Positions 1-5,337 of a stretch of 5,337 bases of DNA are shown here, piece by piece. Made by a program: the position numbers and the translations under genes. The stretch is from Methanobacteriota archaeon. GTDB taxonomy: Archaea > Hydrothermarchaeota > Hydrothermarchaeia > Hydrothermarchaeales > BMS3B. The stretch spans positions 1 to 5,337 of the forward strand of contig JAADFH010000036.1 of the NCBI GenBank assembly GCA_013152995.1. Reading direction: 5' to 3'. The notes beneath the pieces are model-generated. The model saw nothing but the letters and a program-made list of their open reading frames with translations, was not told the origin of the DNA and ran no database searches. Numbering within the stretch: the stretch's first letter is position 1; every line of letters starts with the position of its first letter.

Positions 1-582
1 CTCTTCACGGGTACCAACGAGATACCCGATGAGGTGTTCAACTTCCTGAAGCAGAAGAAGCTGCCAGTGACCATAATCGGCGGACCCGAGGCAGTATCCG
101 AGGGCGTTGCGGATGTGCTGCGCAACCAGGGTATAGCGGTGAGCAGGATAGGCGGTGAGGACAGGTATGAAACGGCGGCGCTTGTTGCAGAGGAGTTCCT
201 GAAGCTGGTGCCTGCGAAGAAGGCTCTGCTGGTTGACGGCGAGAACGACGAGTGGGTGAACACCGCGGGTATACACAGCGGTGAGAACAAGCAGGTTATG
301 CTCTTCATAAAGGACATGAGCCTGCCGCCTGCAACGCTTGAGGTGCTGGAGAGGCATGAGGAGATAACCGGTGCGGTGGTTGCTGCCATGGCGGGACTGC
401 CAGAGATACTCTTTGAGCCTCTGAAGGAGGAGCTTGAGAACAGAGGCATGGACATGAGCCTGATGAAGACAGACACCGTCAAGCACTCCATACAGATAAG
501 CAATCTGGTGATATCCCGCCTGAAGGCAGCTGAGGGTGCTGCAGGAGGCGCTGCTGCAGGCGGTGGAGGTGGCGGCAGCTGA
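1..582 (+). CDS. Cell-wall-binding repeat 2 family protein, C-terminal part (5' end outside window)
   Basis: The frame is open from base 1 and the domain is already under way there (LFTGTNEIPDE precedes the GTG at 34), so the true start lies upstream and 193 residues are visible. Residues about 1-60 match the CW_binding_2 (PF04122) pattern: a VTIIGGPEAVSEGV block followed by SRIGGEDRYETAALVA, the two hallmark glycine-containing motifs. A second, degenerate repeat follows (about 70-175): it keeps the ALLVDGEND strand and the ITGAVV strand, but the IGG site reads AAMAGLPEI and the RI-G-DRYETA site is lost (LMKTDTVKHS). The protein ends in a tail of about 18 residues made almost only of Ala and Gly. 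In bacteria such repeats bind wall polymers; in archaea, which lack that wall, the role is unclear, and surface attachment or a carbohydrate-related role is inference. No signal peptide can be judged because the N-terminus is missing. The stop overlaps the probable start of the next gene, so the two are probably co-transcribed. Confidence 0.85.
   Translation, partial: LFTGTNEIPDEVFNFLKQKKLPVTIIGGPEAVSEGVADVLRNQGIAVSRIGGEDRYETAALVAEEFLKLVPAKKALLVDGENDEWVNTAGIHSGENKQVMLFIKDMSLPPATLEVLERHEEITGAVVAAMAGLPEILFEPLKEELENRGMDMSLMKTDTVKHSIQISNLVISRLKAAEGAAGGAAAGGGGGGS
565..571 (+). promoter_or_regulatory. Shine-Dalgarno GGAGGTG for the glycosyltransferase gene
   Basis: A near-perfect anti-16S match, GGAGGTG, lies inside the Gly-tail codons of the upstream gene. 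Seven bases separate it from a CTG at 579 whose last two bases are the first two of the upstream TGA stop (sequence CTGA, the same geometry as the common ATGA overlap). There is no comparable motif before the ATG at 705. This site therefore points to the CTG as the start, though a purine-rich glycine run could also produce the match by chance. Confidence 0.55.
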
Positions 583-2546
583 AGCTGGCGAGCCGCCTCT
601 CCCTCTCTGCTATTTTTATTCTTGGCTACTCTGTTCTCTATCTGCTGCGTGAGCACATTCAGGAGCGCTCCCTGTCCTGGAGCGACTGGAGTCAGATTTT
701 CACCATGGCAGACTTCCGTCTGTTCCTCCTCGCCCTCGCCGCAGCCCTGCTGCTGGCATATTTAGCCTCTGAGCGCTGGAGCGGGGAGCTGGACGCTCGC
801 ACAGCCTCTGCAGGCGTGTTTCTGCTGCTGCTAACCCTGCACACCATGCCGGAGCTCAACCCGGATGCTGCCAGGTACTTCAGCGAGGCGAAGTTTCTGG
901 CGGTTGAGGGCGTGGAGAGCTTTGTCAGCGAGTGGGGCAAAAGGCTGTACGTTTACGTTGACCAGCCCTTGGTGCCCTTCATCTACGGCATCCTCTTCAA
1001 GCTCTTCGGAGAGAGCAGGCTTGTGATACAGGCTTACAACTTCACCCTCTACGCGCTCCTCACCCTGCTCGTGTATCGCATAGCACAGAGACTCTGGGGC
1101 AGGAGGGCGGGGAGCTATACGGCGCTGCTGATGCTCGCCTCACCCTATGTGCTCTCCAGGGTTCCTCTAACCCTGGTGGACGTGAGCCTGAGCTTCCTCA
1201 CCGCAGCCCTCGCATACTCGCTGCTCGCGGGCTTGAGCCACAGCAACAGCACCAGGCACCTGCTGACAGCAGGCGCATGCGTTGCTCTTATACCCTTCAC
1301 CAAGCTCACTGGCGGGGTTTACCTCCTGCCCTTAGTGCTTGTTCCCCTGACCCTGCACCTGCGCGGGGAGAGCCTGAGCCCCCGCCATCTCATGCTGCCT
1401 GTGCTGCTCGGCACGGCGCTTGCCCTGCCCGTGCTCCTGCACCTCGCTCCTGTGCTGAAGGAGCAGATAGCCACGGCAATGATACTCAAATCAAGGATGC
1501 CCGAAATCACGGGAGCTGAGAGCGTGTGGAACCTGCTCTTCTACCAGTTCTCAGCTCCCGTAACCCTTCTTGCAGCCTCTGGCGCTTTCATGGCGCTGAG
1601 GCGCAGGGACTGGGGGATTGCTCTCCCCCTGCTCTGGTTCCTTGTGCCCCTCGTGATTTACCACGACACCCGTATAAGGTACATGATACCCGCCTATCCA
1701 GCCCTTGCCCTGCTCGCCGGCTATGCGCTTGCCCGCCTGAGCGAGCAAAGGAAAAGCCTGGCATGCTTCCTCGCCATTGCAACCGTGCTCAGCTCACTCA
1801 TGCTGCTCTACCTCGCCTACGTACCCTTTGCCCAGACCAACAGTGCCGCTGACCTGATGCGCGCCGCCAAGTATGCGGAGCGCATTCCTGTTGAGAGCGT
1901 TGACGTTTATGCGGTTTACCCAGCGAGCTACAACTCAAGCCTGGCGCTGCTCATACCCCTGTTTGACCTGCACTCCAGCAAGGAAGTGCTGGTGCGTGGG
2001 GAGTCGCTGATGCCCACCAAGGAGATAACTCCGGAGCAGAGGAACGTGAGCTGGACCTGGAGCTTTGAGCTCCCCGGCTACTACTTCAAGCTTGCCCCAC
2101 CCTCGGAGCTCGTGGCTGTAATCTCGCCCATGTACTACACCTACCTCCCTCCGCTTCTCGCCGAGCGCCTCAGGAACTACACCCTGGTGAGAACCTTTGA
2201 GGCTGGCAGCTACGGTGCGCTTTTCCCCTACAAGATCAGGCTCTACCTGCGCAACCCCACGGTGAGCTTCGGAGACCTGCCGGCGGTTCTCAGGCGGGGT
2301 GAGGTGCTCAACATAACCTGGCACCCAGCCTACCCCTTCCCGCAGGACCTGAGCTACAGGGTTTACGTGTACAGCGAGAGCCAGAAGGTGAAGCTCAGCC
2401 TGGGTGAGGTCAGGAACACCTCGCTGCTCTGGCGGGTGCCCCTCCTGCCTCCGGCAGACGACTACCGCGTTCGGGTGTACGCCTCCTGGAACGGCTGGCA
2501 AACCTACGGCTGGAACGACAGCAGGCGCATGCGGGTGCTGCTCTGA
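579..2546 (+). CDS. GT-C membrane glycosyltransferase, GT39/PMT_2-like, with extracytoplasmic beta-sandwich-like C-terminus
   Basis: Polytopic membrane protein expected to move sugar from a polyprenyl-phosphate donor to an acceptor on the outer face of the membrane; the acceptor cannot be told. Numbering is from the ATG at 705. The acidic first-loop motif NPDAARY is at 52-58, where the GT-C catalytic Asp sits. DQPLVPFIYGILFKLFGES (86-104), PFTKLTG (197-203) and YHDTRIRYMIPAYP (319-332) fit GT39/PMT_2. About ten hydrophobic segments run to about residue 373. The rest is soluble, ending in an Fn3/Ig-like beta-rich segment (about 519-613), and six N-X-S/T sequons lie beyond residue 408 (NSS, NVS, NYT, NIT, NTS, NDS), consistent with an external, glycosylated domain. 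Start: the frame is open upstream and adds MKLASRLSLSAIFILGYSV and onward (42 residues, one more helix). CTG at 579 is well placed behind a Shine-Dalgarno and makes an odd number of helices before the catalytic loop. The conservative start is ATG 705 (613 aa). No ATG, GTG or TTG lies in frame between the upstream stop at 531 and 705. Confidence 0.85.
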   Translation: MKLASRLSLSAIFILGYSVLYLLREHIQERSLSWSDWSQIFTMADFRLFLLALAAALLLAYLASERWSGELDARTASAGVFLLLLTLHTMPELNPDAARYFSEAKFLAVEGVESFVSEWGKRLYVYVDQPLVPFIYGILFKLFGESRLVIQAYNFTLYALLTLLVYRIAQRLWGRRAGSYTALLMLASPYVLSRVPLTLVDVSLSFLTAALAYSLLAGLSHSNSTRHLLTAGACVALIPFTKLTGGVYLLPLVLVPLTLHLRGESLSPRHLMLPVLLGTALALPVLLHLAPVLKEQIATAMILKSRMPEITGAESVWNLLFYQFSAPVTLLAASGAFMALRRRDWGIALPLLWFLVPLVIYHDTRIRYMIPAYPALALLAGYALARLSEQRKSLACFLAIATVLSSLMLLYLAYVPFAQTNSAADLMRAAKYAERIPVESVDVYAVYPASYNSSLALLIPLFDLHSSKEVLVRGESLMPTKEITPEQRNVSWTWSFELPGYYFKLAPPSELVAVISPMYYTYLPPLLAERLRNYTLVRTFEAGSYGALFPYKIRLYLRNPTVSFGDLPAVLRRGEVLNITWHPAYPFPQDLSYRVYVYSESQKVKLSLGEVRNTSLLWRVPLLPPADDYRVRVYASWNGWQTYGWNDSRRMRVLL

Positions 2547-2547
2547 T

Positions 2548-2973
2548 TTAAGCCTGCCCGCGCCTCAGCCTCTCAAGTCTCCTCCTGCCCTCGGTGATGC
2601 TCTCAACGCTGGCTCTCTCATCCCTCAGCTCAAAGTGCCTGCACAGCTTTCTCCAGAAATAGAAGTACTCTCCAAGCTCCCCCTCATCCCCGAACACGAC
2701 CGCGTAATTCCTGATCACCTCTGCCTTGAGGTACAGGGGCAGAAGCTCAAAGACTCTGACGTCGTACCTCTCCGGGTTTACCAGTCCCAGCACCCTCCTG
2801 AAGACCTCCAGGTTCCCCTCCCTCTTCATGGTCACGAGTGCCACATCTATGTCGCTCCTCCCGGGCATGAAGTGCTCTGTGAGAACGCTTCCGTACAGCA
2901 CCACACCCCTGGCATGCTCCTTCAGGGGTGCAAGCTCTCTTCTGGCGGTTTCAATGAGCTTCTCCAAGCGCAT
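2548..2973 (-). CDS. mntA: MNT-domain nucleotidyltransferase, antitoxin-type partner of HEPN (MntA-like)
   Basis: 141-residue minimal nucleotidyltransferase (NTP_transf_2 fold). The core motif is visible: YGS at 27-29, then ten residues, then SDID at 40-43 with the two metal-binding Asp residues D41 and D43. The YDVRVFELLP segment (70-79) supplies a candidate third acidic residue, D71. The C-terminal part (about 85-141) is helical and charged and makes the protein a little longer than the smallest MntA proteins. In characterised hepT/mntA systems the MNT protein neutralises the HEPN RNase by adding AMP residues to the Tyr of its RX4HXY motif; that role here is inferred from family and context. 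The usual ARG stretch after GS is replaced by VLTEHFMPGR. The start is supported by a GGAGG nine bases upstream. The gene overlaps the 3' end of the HEPN gene by 23 nt, and its stop is one base from the convergent glycosyltransferase stop. Confidence 0.85.
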   Translation of the reverse strand: MRLEKLIETARRELAPLKEHARGVVLYGSVLTEHFMPGRSDIDVALVTMKREGNLEVFRRVLGLVNPERYDVRVFELLPLYLKAEVIRNYAVVFGDEGELGEYFYFWRKLCRHFELRDERASVESITEGRRRLERLRRGQA

Positions 2974-3346
2974 TCTTTGCAGCCTCCACCAGCTCTCTCA
3001 GGCACGCCTTTATCTCCTCCAAGCTCTCAACCACCAGCCTCTCCTCCACCTTGTTGTACCTGTGCACGAGAATGTTCCTCATCCCGTTCAGCTTTCTGAG
3101 GCACTCTGCAAGCTCCTTGCGGAGCAGGTTCATCTGCTGCAGCCAGGATATGTTGGAGTAGTCATCCTTCGGCACCCCGCCCAGGTCCTTTACGAGCATC
3201 GCCACCACGTCCATGGCAGCCTCCACGGAGGTGTGCACCAAGTAGAACAGGGCATAGGTCTCGCTCTCACTGCCCGGAGGTGCCATTTTATCAATGCACA
3301 TGTTTATATACTCAATTTTTCTTGTGTACTGCTCTTCTCTTTCCAT
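2951..3346 (-). CDS. hepT: HEPN-domain protein, HepT-like toxin (DUF86)
   Basis: 131-residue, mostly helical protein with the HepT hallmark RX4HXY seen as RNILVHRY (R90, H95, Y97). The preceding helix (about 68-90, QQMNLLRKELAECLRKLNGM) and the early helix TYALFYLVHTSVEAAMDVVA (30-49) are arranged as in the DUF86 family. In known HEPN/MNT pairs the R and H form the RNase site and the Tyr is the AMPylation target of the MNT partner, so an intact motif suggests a functional toxin. I chose the ATG at 3346 because it gives the usual family length with a charged start (MEREEQYTRKIEY) and follows a TATA-like element at leaderless spacing. An ATG at 3418 in the same frame would add 24 residues (MAITVLISLRWRQLFYAQHA and onward) that look unlike the family. 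The gene is followed by mntA with a 23-nt overlap, the typical toxin-then-antitoxin arrangement. Confidence 0.87.
   Translation of the reverse strand: MEREEQYTRKIEYINMCIDKMAPPGSESETYALFYLVHTSVEAAMDVVAMLVKDLGGVPKDDYSNISWLQQMNLLRKELAECLRKLNGMRNILVHRYNKVEERLVVESLEEIKACLRELVEAAKNALGEAH
2983..2987 (-). promoter_or_regulatory. Shine-Dalgarno GGAGG for mntA
   Basis: On the minus strand GGTGGAGG lies inside the last codons of the HEPN gene, with nine bases between GGAGG and the ATG at 2973. It supports translation of mntA from a shared mRNA and fixes its start. HEPN, by contrast, has no such motif, in keeping with a first gene on a leaderless transcript. Confidence 0.6.
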
Positions 3347-3370
3347 CAGATTAGATTCTGCATGCTGCGC

Positions 3371-3380
3371 ATAAAAAAGT
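3371..3380 (-). promoter_or_regulatory. TATA-like element for hepT-mntA (or T-tract terminator of the MBL gene)
   Basis: The 105-base gap 3347-3451 is more AT-rich than its surroundings. On the minus strand it holds ACTTTTTTAT, centred about 29 bases before the hepT ATG at 3346; transcription would start within a few bases of that ATG, as expected of a leaderless archaeal mRNA. No clear BRE precedes it. Six T in a row, about 75 bases past the stop of the upstream MBL-fold gene, could equally act as an archaeal U-tract terminator. Both roles are possible. Nothing else is seen in the gap. Confidence 0.4.
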
Positions 3381-3451
3381 TGTCTCCATCTGAGGCTAAT
3401 CAGCACTGTAATAGCCAATCTCTGTTTCTGCCAAAATCGCTTGTGCGGGAC

Positions 3452-4168
3452 TCACACCTCCACCTCCTCCAGCTCGCCCGGGATGAAGCACCTGGGGAAG
3501 AGCTCCCCAGCCCTGCGCAGCTCCTCCTCGCTGGCGCCCCGGTAGATGTGCACCAGCGCGAGTGCCTCTGCTCCAGCCTCTGCGGCTATTCTTGCAGCCT
3601 GCTCGGGTGAGGAGTGCAGGCGTGCGCCTGCGGAGTAAGCCTCAGCCACCAGCAGGTGCGCACCCCTCGCAAGAGCCACGCAGTCCTGTGTTGGCACACC
3701 ATCGCACAGGTAAACCAGCTTCCTGCGCCTCTCAACGCTCACGCACAGCGTTTCCACGCCGTGCAGTGTTGAGCAGAAGCTCAGGTTGTAGCTGGCGAGC
3801 CTCTCCCTGCCCTCCGGCACCAGAAACTCCACCTCATACCCCAGAGCCTCAACCTCCCTGCGGTACGATAGCATGAGCAGCTCCCTGACAGCCTGCTCCG
3901 TGCCCTCCGGACCAACAATCGTGAGCTTCTCCTCCCTGCCGTCCTCCCTGCAGGCGAGCAGCAGCGCTGGCATGCCCAAGAAGTGGTCTCCGTGCAGGTG
4001 GCTCAGCACCACCGCCTTTATCCTCTCCAGCTCTGCCCCCAGCTTCCTGAGCTGGAGCAGTGCATGCGGACCGCAGTCCAGCAGCAGCTCCCGGTTCACC
4101 AGCAGGCAGGTGTTGGGCTTGCTGCCGAAGGCTTCTCCTGTGCCCAGGAACACCACCCTCATCACCAT
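3452..4168 (-). CDS. RNase Z-like metallo-beta-lactamase-fold hydrolase
   Basis: 238-residue MBL-fold enzyme. The N-terminal strand and loop VVFLGTGEAFGSKPNTCLLV is characteristic of the RNase Z/ElaC branch. The metal site is complete: SHLHGDH gives H57, H59, D61 and H62; H136 (STLHGVE), D156 (LCDGVP) and H207 (LVHIY) supply the rest, and H185 (RLHSSPEQAA) matches the second-shell HST region of RNase Z. RNase Z cuts the 3' trailer from pre-tRNA; at 238 residues this protein is shorter than canonical RNase Z (about 300) and I see no glycine/proline-rich exosite arm between 86 and 136. It may therefore be a related phosphodiesterase or hydrolase with another substrate. Start: ATG at 4168 (MVMRVVFLGTG) lies about 26 bases from a BRE/TATA-like element; ATG 4162 and ATG 4192 are alternatives, and none has a Shine-Dalgarno. 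The gene diverges from the ASKHA gene; its C-terminus is acidic (GELEEVEV). Confidence 0.88.
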   Translation of the reverse strand: MVMRVVFLGTGEAFGSKPNTCLLVNRELLLDCGPHALLQLRKLGAELERIKAVVLSHLHGDHFLGMPALLLACREDGREEKLTIVGPEGTEQAVRELLMLSYRREVEALGYEVEFLVPEGRERLASYNLSFCSTLHGVETLCVSVERRRKLVYLCDGVPTQDCVALARGAHLLVAEAYSAGARLHSSPEQAARIAAEAGAEALALVHIYRGASEEELRRAGELFPRCFIPGELEEVEV

Positions 4169-4172
4169 TACG

Positions 4173-4180
4173 CTTAATAC
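4173..4180 (+). promoter_or_regulatory. TATA-like element of the ASKHA/2Fe-2S gene
   Basis: CTTAATAC is centred about 27 bases before the ATG at 4204. There is no Shine-Dalgarno between it and that ATG, which fits a leaderless transcript. No convincing BRE lies upstream. It faces the MBL gene's element across about ten bases. Confidence 0.35.
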
Positions 4181-4190
4181 CAGCGCAGTC

Positions 4191-4202
4191 ATTAATCTTT
4201 CT
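4191..4202 (-). promoter_or_regulatory. BRE/TATA-like promoter of the MBL hydrolase gene
   Basis: On the minus strand the string AGAAAGATTAAT joins a BRE-like AGAAA to a TATA-like GATTAAT centred near 4194. The archaeal spacing of about 26 bases puts the transcription start at about 4168, on an ATG of the MBL gene. It argues against the longer start at 4192, which lies inside the element. The match to the TATA consensus is modest, so this is inference from position plus composition. Confidence 0.42.
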
Positions 4203-4203
4203 G

Positions 4204-5337
4204 ATGAGCAGCACCGTGGTTTTTCAGCCCTATGGCAGGAGCACGGAGGTGGAGGAGGAGTGCACGCTGCTTGAGGCTGCGAGAAGGGCGGGCGTTGAGA
4301 TAGAGAGCATCTGCGGGGGTGAGCAGAGCTGCGGAAAGTGCAGGGTGCGGGTGATTGAGGGCTCGGAGCACCTGAGCGCCGCTGAGGCTGAGGAGCTTAA
4401 GCTGCTCGGCAGAGCTCTGGAGCAGGGGATGCGGTTAGCCTGCTCAGCCAGGGTGCTGGGTGGCAGGGTTGTGGTGCATGTGCCCGAGGAGAGCCAGCCA
4501 AAGCATGCGGCGAGGAAGGGGCTGAGCATGCGGGAGGTGGAGCTTGAGCCTGCGGTAAGATGCCACACCCTGCGCATTCCCCAGCCCTCGCTGCAGGACC
4601 AGAGGGACGACTGGAGCAGGGTGGCTGAGGCACTCACTGCGCTTGGCATTCCAGAGCCGGAGCCCGAGGTTGAGGTTCTAAGGAGGCTCAGCAGCGAGCT
4701 CAGGAGGGGTGGCTGGGAGGTCAGCATCTGCCTCTGGCAGGACAGAGCGGTTGCGGTTGAGGCGGGCAGGATGCAGCCGCTCGGTGTGGCAGTTGACCTG
4801 GGCACAACAACGGTGGCTGGCTACCTGGTGGAGCTTGAGAGCGGTGAAGTGCTCGCAACCTCGGCTATGCTCAACCCCCAGGTGAGGTTCGGGGAGGATG
4901 TGATGTCAAGGGTGAGCCATGCCATGCAGGGCTGGGAGAAGGCTGAGGAGCTCAGGAGGTGCGCCGCAAGTGCTGTAAGCGAGCTTGTGGCAGAGCTCTG
5001 CAGGCGGGCTGGCAGAGAGCCCGAGCACGTGGTTGAGCTGGTGATAGTGGGGAACACAGCCATGCACCACCTGCTCCTGGGGCTGCCTGTAGCCCAGCTT
5101 GCGCTCTCGCCCTACGTGCCGGCTGTTGCGAGGGGGCTGAGCGTCAGTGCAGGAGAGCTTGGCATAGGTGGGACCTCTCCTGCCTGCAGGGTCTACCTGC
5201 CCCCCGTGCAGGCTGGCTTTGTGGGTTCAGATTGCACAGCCGTGCTGGTGGCGCTTGAGCCGGAGAAGAGCCAGGAGGTGCAGCTCATAGTTGACATAGG
5301 CACCAACGGCGAGATAGTGCTGGGAAGCTGTGAGAGG
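4204..5337 (+). CDS. 2Fe-2S/ASKHA-domain protein (DUF4445), RACo-like corrinoid activator; 3' end outside window
   Basis: 378 residues are visible in an open frame that runs off the window. Residues 1-95 are a plant-type 2Fe-2S ferredoxin domain with ligands C37, C43, C46 (CGGEQSCGKC) and C80 (RLACSARV). A linker with little recognisable sequence (about 96-190) follows. The ASKHA fold then begins: VAVDLGTTTVAGY with D198 (phosphate-1 loop), LNPQVRFGEDVMSRV (about 223-237), VIVGNTAMHHLLLGL (about 281-295), VGSDCTA (340-346) and VDIGTNGEIVLG with D364 (phosphate-2 loop). This order is that of COG3894/DUF4445 proteins such as RACo, which use ATP to drive reduction of inactive Co(II) corrinoid in methyl-transfer proteins. 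RamA of methanogens differs in carrying C-terminal 4Fe-4S clusters instead; the missing C-terminus (family length about 600 or more) could still hold them. The corrinoid partner is not in view, so substrate is inference. The start at 4204 gives the usual MSSTVVFQPYG ferredoxin strand. Confidence 0.9.
   Translation, partial: MSSTVVFQPYGRSTEVEEECTLLEAARRAGVEIESICGGEQSCGKCRVRVIEGSEHLSAAEAEELKLLGRALEQGMRLACSARVLGGRVVVHVPEESQPKHAARKGLSMREVELEPAVRCHTLRIPQPSLQDQRDDWSRVAEALTALGIPEPEPEVEVLRRLSSELRRGGWEVSICLWQDRAVAVEAGRMQPLGVAVDLGTTTVAGYLVELESGEVLATSAMLNPQVRFGEDVMSRVSHAMQGWEKAEELRRCAASAVSELVAELCRRAGREPEHVVELVIVGNTAMHHLLLGLPVAQLALSPYVPAVARGLSVSAGELGIGGTSPACRVYLPPVQAGFVGSDCTAVLVALEPEKSQEVQLIVDIGTNGEIVLGSCER

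Noticed and set aside
611..623. T-rich TATTTTTATTCTT as a terminator or as a TATA box for the glycosyltransferase
   Set aside because: It falls inside the hydrophobic helix codons (Ile-Phe-Ile-Leu) of the upstream extension, which explains its composition; no BRE is seen. It would deserve return if ATG 705 proves to be the start.
1935..2501. Minus-strand 188-residue open frame opposite the glycosyltransferase
   Set aside because: Proline/glycine/valine-rich translation without domain motifs, fully within a well-supported gene on the other strand.
2404..3099. Plus-strand 231-residue open frame
   Set aside because: It spans the convergent stops of two real genes and has a Cys/Pro-rich low-complexity sequence; no start signal or family resemblance.
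3347..3418. 24-residue N-terminal extension of hepT from the ATG at 3418
   Set aside because: It does not resemble the HepT N-terminus, has no Shine-Dalgarno and overlaps the likely promoter element at 3371-3380.
3454..3474. CACCTCC-like short direct repeats at the MBL gene end
   Set aside because: They are codons for the acidic Glu/Val/Leu C-terminus and not a separate repeat element.
2726..3610. Plus-strand 294-residue open frame
   Set aside because: It lies opposite mntA, hepT and the end of the MBL gene, has no recognisable domain and crosses the gap between two gene units; it is a by-product of GC-rich codon bias.
4230..4805. Minus-strand 191-residue Ser/Leu/Pro-rich open frame
   Set aside because: Its composition is that expected from the antisense of Glu/Ala/Arg-rich codons of the 2Fe-2S/ASKHA gene, whose cysteine and ASKHA motifs prove the plus frame.

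Overview
The window looks like chromosomal DNA of an anaerobic euryarchaeon. The evidence is the GC-rich composition with frequent AGG/AGA arginine and ATA isoleucine codons, AT-rich TATA-like elements about 26 nt upstream of start codons that lack a Shine-Dalgarno (leaderless style), a HEPN/MNT pair, and a corrinoid-activation-type ASKHA protein of the kind common in methanogens and relatives. The exact lineage cannot be fixed from this stretch; a methylotrophic methanogen or a related Methanomicrobia/Archaeoglobi-type genome is a guess.

Layout. Bases 1-582 (+) are the 3' end of a protein with cell-wall-binding-2-type repeats and a Gly/Ala-rich tail. It runs directly into a plus-strand GT-C membrane glycosyltransferase (GT39/PMT_2-like) ending at 2546. 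The first ATG of that gene is at 705, but the frame is open further upstream and encodes an extra membrane helix. A CTG at 579 with an ideal Shine-Dalgarno, overlapping the previous stop codon, is the best candidate for the true start. Two minus-strand units follow: a hepT/mntA-type HEPN-MNT pair (3346 down to 2548, overlapping by 23 nt) and, upstream of it, a small RNase Z-like metallo-beta-lactamase-fold hydrolase (4168 down to 3452). From 4204 to the window edge, on the plus strand, is the 5' part of a 2Fe-2S/ASKHA (DUF4445) protein resembling reductive activators of corrinoid proteins (RACo-like).

How the parts relate. The first two genes form a likely surface/glycosylation operon joined by translational coupling. 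The glycosyltransferase and mntA converge with one base between their stops. The MBL hydrolase and the ASKHA gene diverge from a roughly 35-bp gap in which two TATA-like elements face each other, which suggests leaderless transcripts and mutually interfering promoters. No RNA gene, CRISPR array or insertion sequence is visible. I see no clearly novel multigene system. The most interesting signals are the probable CTG start, the compact divergent promoter and the variant nucleotidyltransferase motif in the HEPN/MNT pair.
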